From: Oscillospiraceae bacterium | GTDB lineage: Bacteria; Bacillota; Clostridia; Oscillospirales; Ruminococcaceae | DNA: 33,887 bases | Direction of reading: 5' to 3' | Assembly (NCBI GenBank): GCA_017528675.1 | Contig: JAFXOO010000142.1 | Span: forward strand, 1 to 33,887 | In this document: in pieces, positions 8,158 to 16,583 of the stretch | Layout of the letters: each line of letters opens with the position of its first letter | How positions within the stretch are numbered: position 1 is the stretch's first letter | The notes under the pieces: generated by a model | Told to the model about the DNA's origin: nothing | The model's database searches: none | The model's input: only the letters and a program-made list of their open reading frames with translations | Translations under genes and position numbers: made by a program

Positions 8158-8390
8158 ATATATCCTTATCCGCTACAGGCGTATGAGAGATTTATGATCG
8201 GAATTTATGGCAGTATCGCCTTAAATGATAGACAGAAGCCGGGAACCGGCTTCTTACTTAGCGCCGCCGGAATATGACGGCAGAACCAGAGCAACTGTAT
8301 GCAGACGATCTAACCTTGCTCCTGAATTGTACGCAGAAGCCCCGCCGCTGCGGGATTCTGCCTGAGAGCCACTGCGTGTGGCTCTGTTTT
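8158..8390 (+). ncRNA. Structured RNA candidate: independent sRNA or attenuated RNase J leader
   Basis: About 233 nt between a consensus promoter and a terminator contain a run of hairpins. These are AGGCG/CGCCT (8177-8181 with 8217-8221), GAAGCCGG/CCGGCTTC (8235-8242 with 8246-8253), GCCG/CGGC (8263-8266 with 8278-8281), GAGCAA/TTGCTC (8289-8294 with 8316-8321), and GCAGAA..CCCGC/GCGGG..TTCTGC (8333-8361). The last is AGAGCCAC/GTGGCTCT (8365-8385), followed by GTTTT, which looks like an intrinsic terminator. I do not recognise it as RNase P RNA, tmRNA, SRP RNA or a known riboswitch. Possible roles are a 6S-like RNA or an autoregulatory leader for the RNase J gene downstream. The 8391-8484 stretch shows no further promoter. 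Confidence 0.6.
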
Positions 8391-8484
8391 CCTGTGCCCC
8401 AAGCTGCTGCTGACGACTTAGCCGGGGATCCGGAGCAGGACGGTGTGCTGCTGCTTTTGCATGCGTGAAAAGAGAGGTATTGTA

Positions 8485-10317
8485 TTGAATAATCAGAATC
8501 ACAACGGAGGAGATCCCAAGAGAAAGCGTTACGTCATCCACCGGGCAAAGGGCAAGAGCCAGAAGCCGGCGATCAAGAAGCCCATGCCGCCGGCACATGC
8601 ACAGCAGCCTGTCCGCCAGCAGATGCAGGCGCCGAGGAGCCGTGCCCATGAACAGCACCGCACACCCGTGCGCATCATCCCACTGGGCGGCCTGAACGAG
8701 ATCGGCAAGAATATGACCGTGTTCGAGTGTGCAAATGACATGTTCATCCTCGACTGCGGCCTTGCGTTCCCGGATGCCGAAATGCCCGGCGTGGATATTG
8801 TCATCCCGGACTTCACCTATGTGGAACGCAACAAGGAAAAGCTGCGGGGCATCGTCATCACCCACGGACATGAGGACCATATCGGCGGTCTTGCGTATCT
8901 GCTGAAGAAGGTCAATGCTCCCGTCTATGGCTCCGCCATGACCATCGGCCTGATCAAGCACAAGCTTGAGGAGCATGGGCTTCTGAACAAGGTGAGCCTG
9001 AACGTGATCGAATCCCGCAAGACGGTGAAGATGGGCTGCATGGCCGTGGAATTCATCAAGGTCAACCATTCCATTCCCGGCTCAATGGGTATGGCAATCC
9101 ATACACCGGCCGGCATTCTCGTGCATACCGGCGACTTCAAGGTGGACTATACCCCCATCGACGGCGGCCCGATTGACCTTGCCCGCTTCGGTGAGCTGGG
9201 CAGCAGGGGTGTCCTGGCGCTCATGGCGGATTCCACCAATGCCGAGCGTCCGGGCTATACGCAGTCTGAGCGCAAGGTGGGCGATTCCTTCGAGAAGCTC
9301 TTTGTCAAGGCAGGCAACCGCCGCATCATCATTGCAACGTTCTCCTCGAATATCCACCGTGTGCAGCAGATTGTGAATATGGCTGCCAAGAACGGGCGGA
9401 AGATTGCCGTGCTCGGCAGAAGCATGATCAATGTCATCACCACGGCGCTGGAGCTGGGGTATCTTGATGTACCGAAGAACACCATCATCGACATCGAGAA
9501 CATGAACCAGTATCCGCCGGAGCAGATCGTGCTCATCACGACCGGCAGCCAGGGCGAGCCGATGTCGGCGCTCACCCGTATGGCAATGCATGACCACAAG
9601 AAGGTCAACATCACCCCGATGGACTTCATCATCATCTCGGCAACGCCCATTCCCGGCAACGAGAAGCATGTGACCAAGGTTGTCAACGAGCTGCTCAAGT
9701 CCGGTGCAGAGGTTATCTACGAGTCCATGTATGAAGTACATGTCTCCGGCCACGCCTGCCAGGAGGAGCTCAAGCTCATGCTGGCACTCGTGAAGCCGAA
9801 ATTCTATATCCCCATGCACGGCGAATACAAGCATCTGGTCAAGAATCGTACACTGGCACTGGAAATGGGCATCCCGAAGGAGAATGTCCTCCTTGCCTCC
9901 ATCGGAAATGTCATCGAAACGGACGGCACCAAGCTCCAGGTCGTTTCACAGGCACCGGCAGGCAGGGTTCTGGTGGACGGTCTTGGCGTCGGAGATGTCG
10001 GCTCGATTGTGCTGCGTGACAGAAAGCACCTGGCAGAGGACGGCCTGATTATCATTGTGGTCGGCATCACCCGTGCCACCGGCGAGGTGGTATCCGGGCC
10101 GGATATCATTTCGAGAGGCTTTGTCTATGTACGGGAAGCCGAGGAACTGATGGAGCAGGCAAAGCAGCTTCTGTGCCATACGCTTGCCGAGTGCAGCGTC
10201 TATGAGCTCAAGGAGTGGGTGCCGCTGAAGGGCAAGCTCCGGGATGCACTGTCCGACTTCATCTTTGAGCAGACCAAGCGCAGCCCGATGATTCTTCCGA
10301 TCATCATGGAAGTCTGA
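8485..10317 (+). CDS. rnj: Ribonuclease J
   Basis: This 610-aa metallo-beta-lactamase/beta-CASP ribonuclease is the Gram-positive enzyme for 5'-3' exonuclease and endonuclease action in mRNA decay and rRNA processing. The metal motif HGHEDH is at residues 127-132, preceded by IPLGGLNEIGKN. GDFKVDYTPIDG, ADSTNAERPG and the C-terminal MHGEYKHL motif are also family signatures. I chose the TTG start at 8485 because GAGAGGT lies 6 nt upstream; the upstream in-frame ATG at 8461 has no ribosome site. The first 60 residues are an extra basic, Gln/Pro-rich tail that Bacillus RNase J1 lacks; such tails occur in other high-GC Gram-positives and may bind RNA. It heads a run of co-directional housekeeping genes, with gdpP 53 nt downstream. 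Confidence 0.95.
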   Translation: MNNQNHNGGDPKRKRYVIHRAKGKSQKPAIKKPMPPAHAQQPVRQQMQAPRSRAHEQHRTPVRIIPLGGLNEIGKNMTVFECANDMFILDCGLAFPDAEMPGVDIVIPDFTYVERNKEKLRGIVITHGHEDHIGGLAYLLKKVNAPVYGSAMTIGLIKHKLEEHGLLNKVSLNVIESRKTVKMGCMAVEFIKVNHSIPGSMGMAIHTPAGILVHTGDFKVDYTPIDGGPIDLARFGELGSRGVLALMADSTNAERPGYTQSERKVGDSFEKLFVKAGNRRIIIATFSSNIHRVQQIVNMAAKNGRKIAVLGRSMINVITTALELGYLDVPKNTIIDIENMNQYPPEQIVLITTGSQGEPMSALTRMAMHDHKKVNITPMDFIIISATPIPGNEKHVTKVVNELLKSGAEVIYESMYEVHVSGHACQEELKLMLALVKPKFYIPMHGEYKHLVKNRTLALEMGIPKENVLLASIGNVIETDGTKLQVVSQAPAGRVLVDGLGVGDVGSIVLRDRKHLAEDGLIIIVVGITRATGEVVSGPDIISRGFVYVREAEELMEQAKQLLCHTLAECSVYELKEWVPLKGKLRDALSDFIFEQTKRSPMILPIIMEV

Positions 10318-10370
10318 GAAAAGACTGCTTGGTATAGACAATAGTTCGACAACAGTCAGGGGGTGGGGGA

Positions 10371-12326
10371 TTGAAACCAAAACAGCATGCCAGAATATGG
10401 ATTCTTGCGTTTTTGCTGATACTTTCTGTACTGCTGCCTTCAGCAATGCTGTACTGGCGGGGAGATTCCCTCGGCTTCCTGTACTGCATTCCGGGCGCAG
10501 TGAGCGTCGGCATCGGCGTATGTATGCTGCTTTACACCAGGCGCAACCAGCTCAACTATATTGCAGAGCTCAATGAGATCAGCGAAAATGCCCAGCTTGC
10601 GGCACTACAGCAGCTCCCGTTCGGCTTCTGCGTCATTGATGCGAAAGGCATCGTGGTGGAGTATAACCAGAGCTTCCGGGATGAAATCATGGACGGCGAG
10701 GACATGTTCGGCAGGAATCTGCTGGAGCGGATTCTGTTCAAGCCCTCTGATGCAGAACAGATCGTGACCTGGAAGAAGCGGCATTACCGGCTCTCGTCGC
10801 TTCCGTTTGAAGACGAGAACGGCAGGAAGCTGACCACGGTGCTCTGGGAGGACCGGACAGAGCTTGAAAGCCTGCGGGATACTTATCGGAAAACCCGCCC
10901 CTGTGTGGTACTGCTCGTGATTGATAATTACGAGGATATGATTCAGAACATCAAGGAGAGCGACCGCCTTGCAACCGGCGTTTCGATCGAAAAGCTCATG
11001 GAGAGCTTTGTGGCGGATACCGGCGGTATTCTGCGGCGGCTGAAGAATGACCGCTTCATTGCTGTTCTGGAGGACCAGTATATGCAGCAGATCGTGGCAG
11101 AGAAGTTCCCGATTCTCGATGCTGCCCGGCAGATTCTGATGGGCGGCCGTGACACCGTGACGCTTTCCATCGGCGTCGGGCAGGGCGGCGATACGCTTCA
11201 GGAATGTGAACAGCTCGCCCAGCAGAGCCTTGAAATGGCGCTCGGACGGGGCGGCGATCAGGCTGCGCTCAAGAAAAAGAACGAGGACTTTGAGTTCTTT
11301 GGCGGCAAGTCGCAGGGCATCGAAAAGAAATCCCGTGTCAAGACCCGTGCAGCGGCAAAAATGATCCGGGAACAGATTCAGAGCAGCCGGAAGGTCTTCC
11401 TGATGGGACACCGCTACGGCGACCTTGATTCCATCGGCGGATGCTGCGGCCTTGCCGGTGCAATCCGGATTATGGATAAGCCGGTGCGGGTGGTGTGCGA
11501 CCCGAAAAAGAACCTCTCCCAGCAGCTCATTGCCCTTGTGAAGGACGAGATTGGCGCATCCCTGTTCCTGACACCGGAACAGGCAGTGGATGCCATCACG
11601 GACGACACGCTGCTTATCATCGTGGATACCAATAACAAGGACATCATCGAAAGCCCGGAGCTGTACCAGCGTGCCAAGCGTGTGGTTGTCATTGACCACC
11701 ACCGGCAGAGCGTGAATTATGTGGACAACGCAGTGCCCTTTTATCATGAGCCGTTTGCGTCCTCTGCCTGCGAAATGATTACGGAGCTGTTGCAGTATTT
11801 CCAGCTCACCAGCGATCTGGATCCGGTGCTTGCGGAGTGCCTTCTGGCGGGCATTATGCTCGACACCAAGAATTTCGTTATGCGCACGGGTGTGCGTACC
11901 TTTGAGGCTGCGGCCTACCTCAGAAAGCTCAAGGCGGATACCATCCGTGTCAAGGGGCTGTTCTCCGGGTCGATTGATGCCTACCGCAGCCGCACCGAGA
12001 TTGTGAGTTCGGCGGAGATTTTCGGGCGGTTTGCCATCGCCCTCGTTCCGGAAAACACGCCGGATGTGCGGATTGTGGCGTCGCAGGCAGCGGATGAACT
12101 GCTGAACATCACCGGCGTGGATGCGTCGTTCACCATCTGTAAAGTCAAGGGGAAGGACGAAGAAGTCAATATCTCCGCCCGTTCCTATGGTGATGTCAAT
12201 GTACAGGTCATTATGGAACAGCTTGGCGGCGGCGGCCACCAGTCAATGGCGGCAACACAGATCTCCGGCATCACTCCGGAGGAAGCAAAACAGCGGTTGA
12301 TTGCCGTGCTGAGAGAAACGGAATAG
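10371..12326 (+). CDS. gdpP: Cyclic-di-AMP phosphodiesterase GdpP
   Basis: This 651-aa membrane protein hydrolyses c-di-AMP to pApA and so controls osmolyte, potassium and cell-wall homeostasis. Two membrane helices (about residues 9-27 and 32-55) are followed by a PAS domain (about 75-160) and a degenerate GGDEF domain (about 170-300, with LSIGVGQGGD and ALGRGGDQ). A DHH domain has GHRYGDLDSIGG, IVDTNN and IDHHRQS, and DHHA1 has GGGGHQSMAA. The start is TTG at 10371 behind an AGGGGG-type ribosome site. Length and order match the family closely. The adjacent rplI and downstream dnaB preserve the widespread Firmicutes gdpP-rplI-dnaB order. Confidence 0.95.
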   Translation: MKPKQHARIWILAFLLILSVLLPSAMLYWRGDSLGFLYCIPGAVSVGIGVCMLLYTRRNQLNYIAELNEISENAQLAALQQLPFGFCVIDAKGIVVEYNQSFRDEIMDGEDMFGRNLLERILFKPSDAEQIVTWKKRHYRLSSLPFEDENGRKLTTVLWEDRTELESLRDTYRKTRPCVVLLVIDNYEDMIQNIKESDRLATGVSIEKLMESFVADTGGILRRLKNDRFIAVLEDQYMQQIVAEKFPILDAARQILMGGRDTVTLSIGVGQGGDTLQECEQLAQQSLEMALGRGGDQAALKKKNEDFEFFGGKSQGIEKKSRVKTRAAAKMIREQIQSSRKVFLMGHRYGDLDSIGGCCGLAGAIRIMDKPVRVVCDPKKNLSQQLIALVKDEIGASLFLTPEQAVDAITDDTLLIIVDTNNKDIIESPELYQRAKRVVVIDHHRQSVNYVDNAVPFYHEPFASSACEMITELLQYFQLTSDLDPVLAECLLAGIMLDTKNFVMRTGVRTFEAAAYLRKLKADTIRVKGLFSGSIDAYRSRTEIVSSAEIFGRFAIALVPENTPDVRIVASQAADELLNITGVDASFTICKVKGKDEEVNISARSYGDVNVQVIMEQLGGGGHQSMAATQISGITPEEAKQRLIAVLRETE

Positions 12327-12351
12327 CCGCATACGGAAAGGATGCATTCAC

Positions 12352-12798
12352 ATGAAGGTTATTTTTTTACAGGATGTCAAGGGCTCCGGCAAGAAGGGCG
12401 AGCTCAAGGAGGTTTCTGACGGCTACGCACGCAATATGCTCCTGAAGAAGGGGCTTGCCGTGGAGGCAACACCGGAGAATCTCAACAAGCTCCAGGGTGC
12501 CCAGGCCTCTGCACAGCACAAGATTGATGTGGAGAAGGCGGCTGCCGAGGAAAACCGCACAAAGCTCCACGACAAAAAGGTCGTCATCAAGGCAAAAGCC
12601 GGCACCGGCGGCCGTCTGTTCGGCTCCGTGACGGCGGCGAACATCGCACAGGCGATTTCCGAGCAGTTCGGCGTGCAGCTCGATAAGAAGAAGATTACGC
12701 TGAAGTCCGATATCAAGGCATTTGGCACGTTCTCTGCCGAGATCCGGCTGTACACCGGCATTTCTGCCACGGTGACGGTTGAGGTGGAGGAAGCATAA
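12352..12798 (+). CDS. rplI: 50S ribosomal protein L9
   Basis: This 148-aa protein is full length for bacterial L9, which binds 23S rRNA at the base of the L1 stalk. The N-terminal RNA-binding domain has MKVIFLQDVKGSGKKGELKE and the classic VSDGYARNMLLKKGLA. A long central helix (about 42-75) leads to the C-terminal domain with GRLFGSVT. AAAGGA lies about 10 nt before the ATG. The gene sits 25 nt after gdpP and is followed by an intrinsic terminator (12811-12840), so transcription of the upstream block may partly end here. Confidence 0.97.
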   Translation: MKVIFLQDVKGSGKKGELKEVSDGYARNMLLKKGLAVEATPENLNKLQGAQASAQHKIDVEKAAAEENRTKLHDKKVVIKAKAGTGGRLFGSVTAANIAQAISEQFGVQLDKKKITLKSDIKAFGTFSAEIRLYTGISATVTVEVEEA

Positions 12799-12810
12799 AT
12801 CAGATCAGAC

Positions 12811-12840
12811 CGGGCGGTTTCCCCGTGAAGCCGCCCTTTT
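12811..12840 (+). terminator. Intrinsic terminator after rplI
   Basis: GGGCGG (12812-12817) pairs with CCGCCC (12831-12836), with TTT/AA pairs inside, followed by TTTT. It lies 12 nt after the rplI stop. Confidence 0.75.
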
Positions 12841-12870
12841 GCCATCTGTAGACCCGGTAGGAGGGAATTC

Positions 12871-13806
12871 ATGAAAAAGGCATTGAAGATCATCGGCATT
12901 GTGATTGCCGTCATTCTGATTCTGGAAATTCTGGCGGTGCTGGGATGCATCTGCTATCACAGGTTCATGCTGTCAAAGGAGAAGCCCCTCGTGGAAACGC
13001 CGCTTGGTCAGCTTGTTGAGGTGGACGGCCATAACATGAGCATCTATACCGAGGGCAAGGGGGCGCATACGCTCGTCTTTCTCTCCGGATGGGGTGTGGC
13101 ATCTCCGATTCTCGATTTCCGGAGCCTGTACAGCAAGCTCACGGATGAGTACCGGATTGTCGTGATCGAGAAATTCGGCTACGGATTCAGCGATGATGTG
13201 GACAGTGAGCGTTCCTTCGACACCATCCTCCGGCAGGACAGGGAAGCCCTCTCCAAGGCCGGCATCGAAGGCCCCTATATTCTCTGTCCGCACTCGCTCT
13301 CCGGACTTGAGGCGCTGTACTGGGCGCAGAGCTATCCCGATGAGGTGGAAGCCGTCGTGGGGCTGGATATGTCGCTGCCGCCGAACTGTGATGAGGCAGA
13401 TCAGGCGGAAATGAAGGACAGCTACCTGCTCAACAAGTGGTTCAACCGGCTCGGATTCTTCCGGATGATGAATGTTGACGGGATGATAGATGCCCTGCAT
13501 GCCGGTACGCTGACGGACGAGGAGAAGGCGATCTACCGGGCGCTGATCTATGCAAACACCGGCAATGCCGCCCCCGGCAATGAGACGGCTGATACCGTAC
13601 ATATCGCAGAGGTCATTGAAAGCAGTCCGGCACCGGACATCCCGATGCTGCTGTTCATCATGGACAAGAAGACGGAGGCGCAGACCTACGCTTCCGGAAC
13701 CCTCGGCGCAAAAGTCATCCCGCTTGACTGCGGGCATTATGTCCATATTCTCAAAACAGATACCGTCAGCGAGGAAATGCGGACGTTTATCGGAAACCTG
13801 AGCTGA
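12871..13806 (+). CDS. Membrane-anchored alpha/beta hydrolase
   Basis: This 311-aa protein has an N-terminal membrane anchor or uncleaved signal (residues 5-28, very hydrophobic, with Lys2-Lys3 before it) and an extracytoplasmic alpha/beta-hydrolase fold. FLSGWGVASP is the oxyanion-loop region, and IEKFGYGFSD resembles the conserved R/K-x-G-x-G-x-S segment. CPHSLSG carries the likely nucleophile Ser142, with Pro and Ser in place of the usual flanking glycines, and DCGHYVH supplies the probable catalytic His. AGGAGGG lies 8 nt before the ATG. The gene is inserted between rplI and dnaB, which are usually adjacent in Firmicutes, and follows the rplI terminator. The substrate cannot be read from the sequence. 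Confidence 0.85.
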   Translation: MKKALKIIGIVIAVILILEILAVLGCICYHRFMLSKEKPLVETPLGQLVEVDGHNMSIYTEGKGAHTLVFLSGWGVASPILDFRSLYSKLTDEYRIVVIEKFGYGFSDDVDSERSFDTILRQDREALSKAGIEGPYILCPHSLSGLEALYWAQSYPDEVEAVVGLDMSLPPNCDEADQAEMKDSYLLNKWFNRLGFFRMMNVDGMIDALHAGTLTDEEKAIYRALIYANTGNAAPGNETADTVHIAEVIESSPAPDIPMLLFIMDKKTEAQTYASGTLGAKVIPLDCGHYVHILKTDTVSEEMRTFIGNLS

Positions 13807-13827
13807 TACACAGAGGAGGAAACTGCA

Positions 13828-15177
13828 ATGGCAGAGAATACCAGCTTCAATGATATTGAAATGCCCTACAGCCTTGAGGCAGAGCAGACTGTCCTCGGCG
13901 CCATTCTCATCGAGCAGGATGTGCTGTCCGTTGTACTGGAGCATGTCAAGCCGGAATGCTTCTTCATCGACCAGCACCGTGCCCTGTTCACGATCATGGT
14001 GCAGATGTTCACAAGCGGCGAAAAGGCCGACGTTGTGACAGTGCTCAATGCTGCCACGGCGGCGCATATCTTTGAAACGGCACAGGAGGGACGCAATTAC
14101 CTAGCGAACCTTGTCAATATGGTGCCGACAGTGTCCAATATCGAAAGCTACTGCAACATCGTTGTCAATAAATACTATATCCGCTCCCTTGCGGAAACGG
14201 CAAGGAGCATCCTCTCCGACATCCAGAGCGGCGAGACCGATGCAGCTTTGCTCCTCGATGCCGCAGAACAGCGCATCTATGACATCCGCCAGGGCAGAGC
14301 CACCACGGGTCTGACACCCATCCGTGAGGTTGTGGCGGAGACCTATAATCACATCGGCCAGATTGCCGGCCCCGACCGGGAGCAGTACCTCGGCATCCGT
14401 TCGGGCTTCTCGTATCTGGATGCGGTGACATCCGGTCTGAACAAGTCAGACCTCATCCTGATTGCCGCCCGTCCTGCGATGGGTAAGACGGCGTTTGCGC
14501 TGAACATCGCCCAGAATGTGGCGGCACACAATCCGGACAAGGAGGTCTGCATCTTCTCGCTCGAAATGCCTCGCCAGCAGCTTGTGTCCAGACTGTTGTC
14601 GTCGTCGGCGCAGGTTGATTCCAATAAGCTCCGCAACGGCCGCCTGACCGGAGATGACTGGGTGCGGCTGGCAACGGGTGCGAGCTATCTGAATGATCTG
14701 CCCATCTATATTGACGATACGGCAAGCATTACCGTGCAGCAGATCAAGGCGAAGCTGCGCCGGATGAAGAACCTCGGCCTTGTGGTGATCGACTACCTCG
14801 GCCTGATCCAGACAACACTCCGGACGGAAAACCGTGTGCAGATTGTCTCCGAAATTACCCGCCAGCTCAAGATCATGGCCAAGGAGCTGGATGTGCCGGT
14901 CATCCTCCTGTCACAGCTTTCGAGAGGCCCCGAAAGCCGTACCGACAAGCGCCCGATGCTTTCGGATCTGCGTGAATCCGGTTCTATCGAGCAGGATGCG
15001 GATATTGTCATGTTCCTCTACCGTGATGCGTACTATAACAAGGACAACGCCAACCAGAATGTTGCGGAATGCATCGTTGCCAAGAACCGCCACGGCGAGA
15101 CCGGCACGATCAACCTGAACTGGGACGGTCAGTTTACCCGCTTCACCACCCTCGAAAAGACCGATGCGCCCGCTTGA
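13828..15177 (+). CDS. dnaB: Replicative DNA helicase DnaB (DnaC of Bacillus)
   Basis: This is a 449-aa hexameric replicative helicase. The N-terminal domain (about 8-110) begins MPYSLEAEQTVLGAIL, the usual signature. The RecA-like C-terminal domain has Walker A (AARPAMGKTAFALNIA), SLEMPRQQLVSRLL, Walker B region LVVIDYLGLI, and the DLRESGSIEQDADIV motif followed by KNRHGETG. AGAGGAGG lies close upstream of the ATG, 21 nt after the hydrolase gene. Its final codons overlap the tilS start by 14 nt, so tilS is likely translated by coupling. Length is normal. Confidence 0.97.
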   Translation: MAENTSFNDIEMPYSLEAEQTVLGAILIEQDVLSVVLEHVKPECFFIDQHRALFTIMVQMFTSGEKADVVTVLNAATAAHIFETAQEGRNYLANLVNMVPTVSNIESYCNIVVNKYYIRSLAETARSILSDIQSGETDAALLLDAAEQRIYDIRQGRATTGLTPIREVVAETYNHIGQIAGPDREQYLGIRSGFSYLDAVTSGLNKSDLILIAARPAMGKTAFALNIAQNVAAHNPDKEVCIFSLEMPRQQLVSRLLSSSAQVDSNKLRNGRLTGDDWVRLATGASYLNDLPIYIDDTASITVQQIKAKLRRMKNLGLVVIDYLGLIQTTLRTENRVQIVSEITRQLKIMAKELDVPVILLSQLSRGPESRTDKRPMLSDLRESGSIEQDADIVMFLYRDAYYNKDNANQNVAECIVAKNRHGETGTINLNWDGQFTRFTTLEKTDAPA

Positions 15178-16489
15178 CGCCGTCCGGCGCTTCCTGCGGG
15201 TACACGATATCCGGGACACCGCCGTCACAGCGGCTCTTTCCGGCGGTGCGGACAGCGTATGCCTGCTGCACTGTCTGCGGGCATGCCGTGAGGCATTCGG
15301 GCTGCGGCTCTCTGCCATCCATGTGCAGCACGGGCTGCGGGGCGAGGAGAGCCTGCGGGATGAGCAGTTCTGCCGGACGCTCTGCACAGCGTGGGAGATT
15401 CCGCTGACCGTGGTTCCCGTTCAGGTGCCGCAGCACACAGGAAGCCTTGAGGCAGCGGCACGGGAATGCCGCTATGCCGCCTTTGCGGCGCATGCAGACG
15501 GCTATGTGGCAACAGCGCACACTGCCTCGGACAATTTCGAGACGATGCTGTTCCGGCTCGTGAGGGGGACGGGGCTGAAGGGGCTTGCCGGTATTCCGCC
15601 GGTGCGGGAGCGTTACCTGCGGCCGCTGCTGCAAGTGAGCCGAGCCGAAGTGGAGCAGTATCTCCGGGATCAGGACATCGGCTATGTGACGGATTCCACG
15701 AATCTGACGGATGATTATGCCAGAAATTTCCTGCGGCATCAGGCGGTGCCGCTTCTGCAAAAGCAGAACCCGGCGCTCGAACAGTCCGCCGCAGAGACCG
15801 CCGACATCCTCCGCACAGAGGAGGATTACCTCGCACAGGCGGCGGAGGCTGCCTATGCACAGGCCCGTCAGCCGGACGGCTCGCTCCGTGGGCTGCGGAT
15901 GCTGCATCCGGCATTGCAGCGGCGCTGCATCCGGCGCTTTCTGGCAGAGAATGCCGTTCCGGCGGGCTATTCGCAGGTGACTGCCGTGCAGGAGCTCCTC
16001 GAAAGCGGCGGCCGCCTGGAAATGGAACGGGGCGGTGTGTGGATCTGCGTCAGCCGTGGCATACTCTTTCCGGAACGTCCCCGGACGGCTGAGACACTGC
16101 TTCGTATCGGAAAAAACTGCCTGTATCCGGGCACTTTTGTCGAGGCTGCGTTGATTCTGCGGGAGGATACCGACAAATTCACAAGTGTTCACAAAAAATT
16201 CACAGATTTTGCGCTGGATTATGATATAATAAGAGGGTGTGCAAGACTGCACAGCCGGCAGCCCGGTCTGCGGATGATTCCGGCAGGCAGAAGCCATCAC
16301 GTTTCTGTCAAGAAATGGCTGAACGAAACTGTTCCTCCGCAGAAACGCCAGAGGATTCACTACCTGTCCGATGACAGCGGCCTGCTCTGGGCAGAGGGAC
16401 TCGGCCCGGCAGCACATGCAGCGGTGACAGCGCAGACAAGACGGATGCTGGTGCTGTATGTTCACGAGTCTGACACACAATGCACATGA
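15164..16489 (+). CDS. tilS: tRNA(Ile)-lysidine synthase TilS
   Basis: This 441-aa enzyme converts C34 of the AUA-reading tRNA-Ile to lysidine, using ATP and lysine. The PP-loop is ALSGGADSVCLL (about residues 24-35), followed by HVQHGLRGEES and TAHTASDNFETMLFRLVRG, all TilS signatures; RPLLQVSR and STNLTDDYARNFLRH follow. The C-terminal domain is less conserved. An AT-rich pocket at 16171-16235 encodes KFTSVHKKFTDF and contains three TTCACA boxes plus a promoter-like -10, unlike the GC-rich surroundings. The ATG lies inside the dnaB 3' end. In Bacillus hprT separates tilS from ftsH; here ftsH follows directly with no hprT. Confidence 0.93.
   Translation: MRPLDAVRRFLRVHDIRDTAVTAALSGGADSVCLLHCLRACREAFGLRLSAIHVQHGLRGEESLRDEQFCRTLCTAWEIPLTVVPVQVPQHTGSLEAAARECRYAAFAAHADGYVATAHTASDNFETMLFRLVRGTGLKGLAGIPPVRERYLRPLLQVSRAEVEQYLRDQDIGYVTDSTNLTDDYARNFLRHQAVPLLQKQNPALEQSAAETADILRTEEDYLAQAAEAAYAQARQPDGSLRGLRMLHPALQRRCIRRFLAENAVPAGYSQVTAVQELLESGGRLEMERGGVWICVSRGILFPERPRTAETLLRIGKNCLYPGTFVEAALILREDTDKFTSVHKKFTDFALDYDIIRGCARLHSRQPGLRMIPAGRSHHVSVKKWLNETVPPQKRQRIHYLSDDSGLLWAEGLGPAAHAAVTAQTRRMLVLYVHESDTQCT
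16178..16230 (+). promoter_or_regulatory. Possible internal promoter with three phased TTCACA boxes
   Basis: TTCACA occurs at 16178, 16188 and 16199 (spacing 10 and 11 nt, one helical turn), followed by TGA-TATAAT (extended -10, hexamer 16225-16230). The -35 spacing from the last box is long (20 nt). The cluster lies within tilS, about 350 nt upstream of ftsH. It is suggestive only. Confidence 0.35.
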
Positions 16490-16508
16490 GCCCGACACAT
16501 ACATGATG

Positions 16509-16514
16509 TATACT
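16509..16514 (+). promoter_or_regulatory. Probable -10 box of the ftsH promoter
   Basis: TATACT lies 10 nt upstream of the CIRCE element, where a transcript would start at or just before the operator, the usual geometry. No good -35 hexamer is visible at 16-18 nt, so this call is tentative. Confidence 0.45.
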
Positions 16515-16524
16515 AAGGCATCAA

Positions 16525-16551
16525 TTAGCAGTCAGAGAGAAAGAGTGCTAA
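16525..16551. promoter_or_regulatory. CIRCE element (HrcA operator)
   Basis: TTAGCAGTC, 9 nt, GAGTGCTAA matches the CIRCE consensus TTAGCACTC-N9-GAGTGCTAA at 17 of 18 positions. It lies 33 nt before the ftsH start. HrcA binds CIRCE and represses chaperone genes until heat stress. Its place here implies that ftsH is in the HrcA heat-shock regulon of this organism. Confidence 0.85.
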
Positions 16552-16583
16552 TTCGTGAGCCATAAAGAAAAGGAGTGGATGAG

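Noticed and set aside
8365..8385. GCCACTG in the leader as part of a cobalamin riboswitch
   Set aside because: The other conserved B12-riboswitch segments are missing, and the stretch is simply one arm of a terminator hairpin.
8274..8468. A 64-codon peptide inside the RNase J leader
   Set aside because: No ribosome site, and it runs through four predicted hairpins and the terminator.
10605..12239. Minus-strand reading frame opposite gdpP
   Set aside because: GdpP has full-length PAS, GGDEF and DHH motifs on the plus strand.
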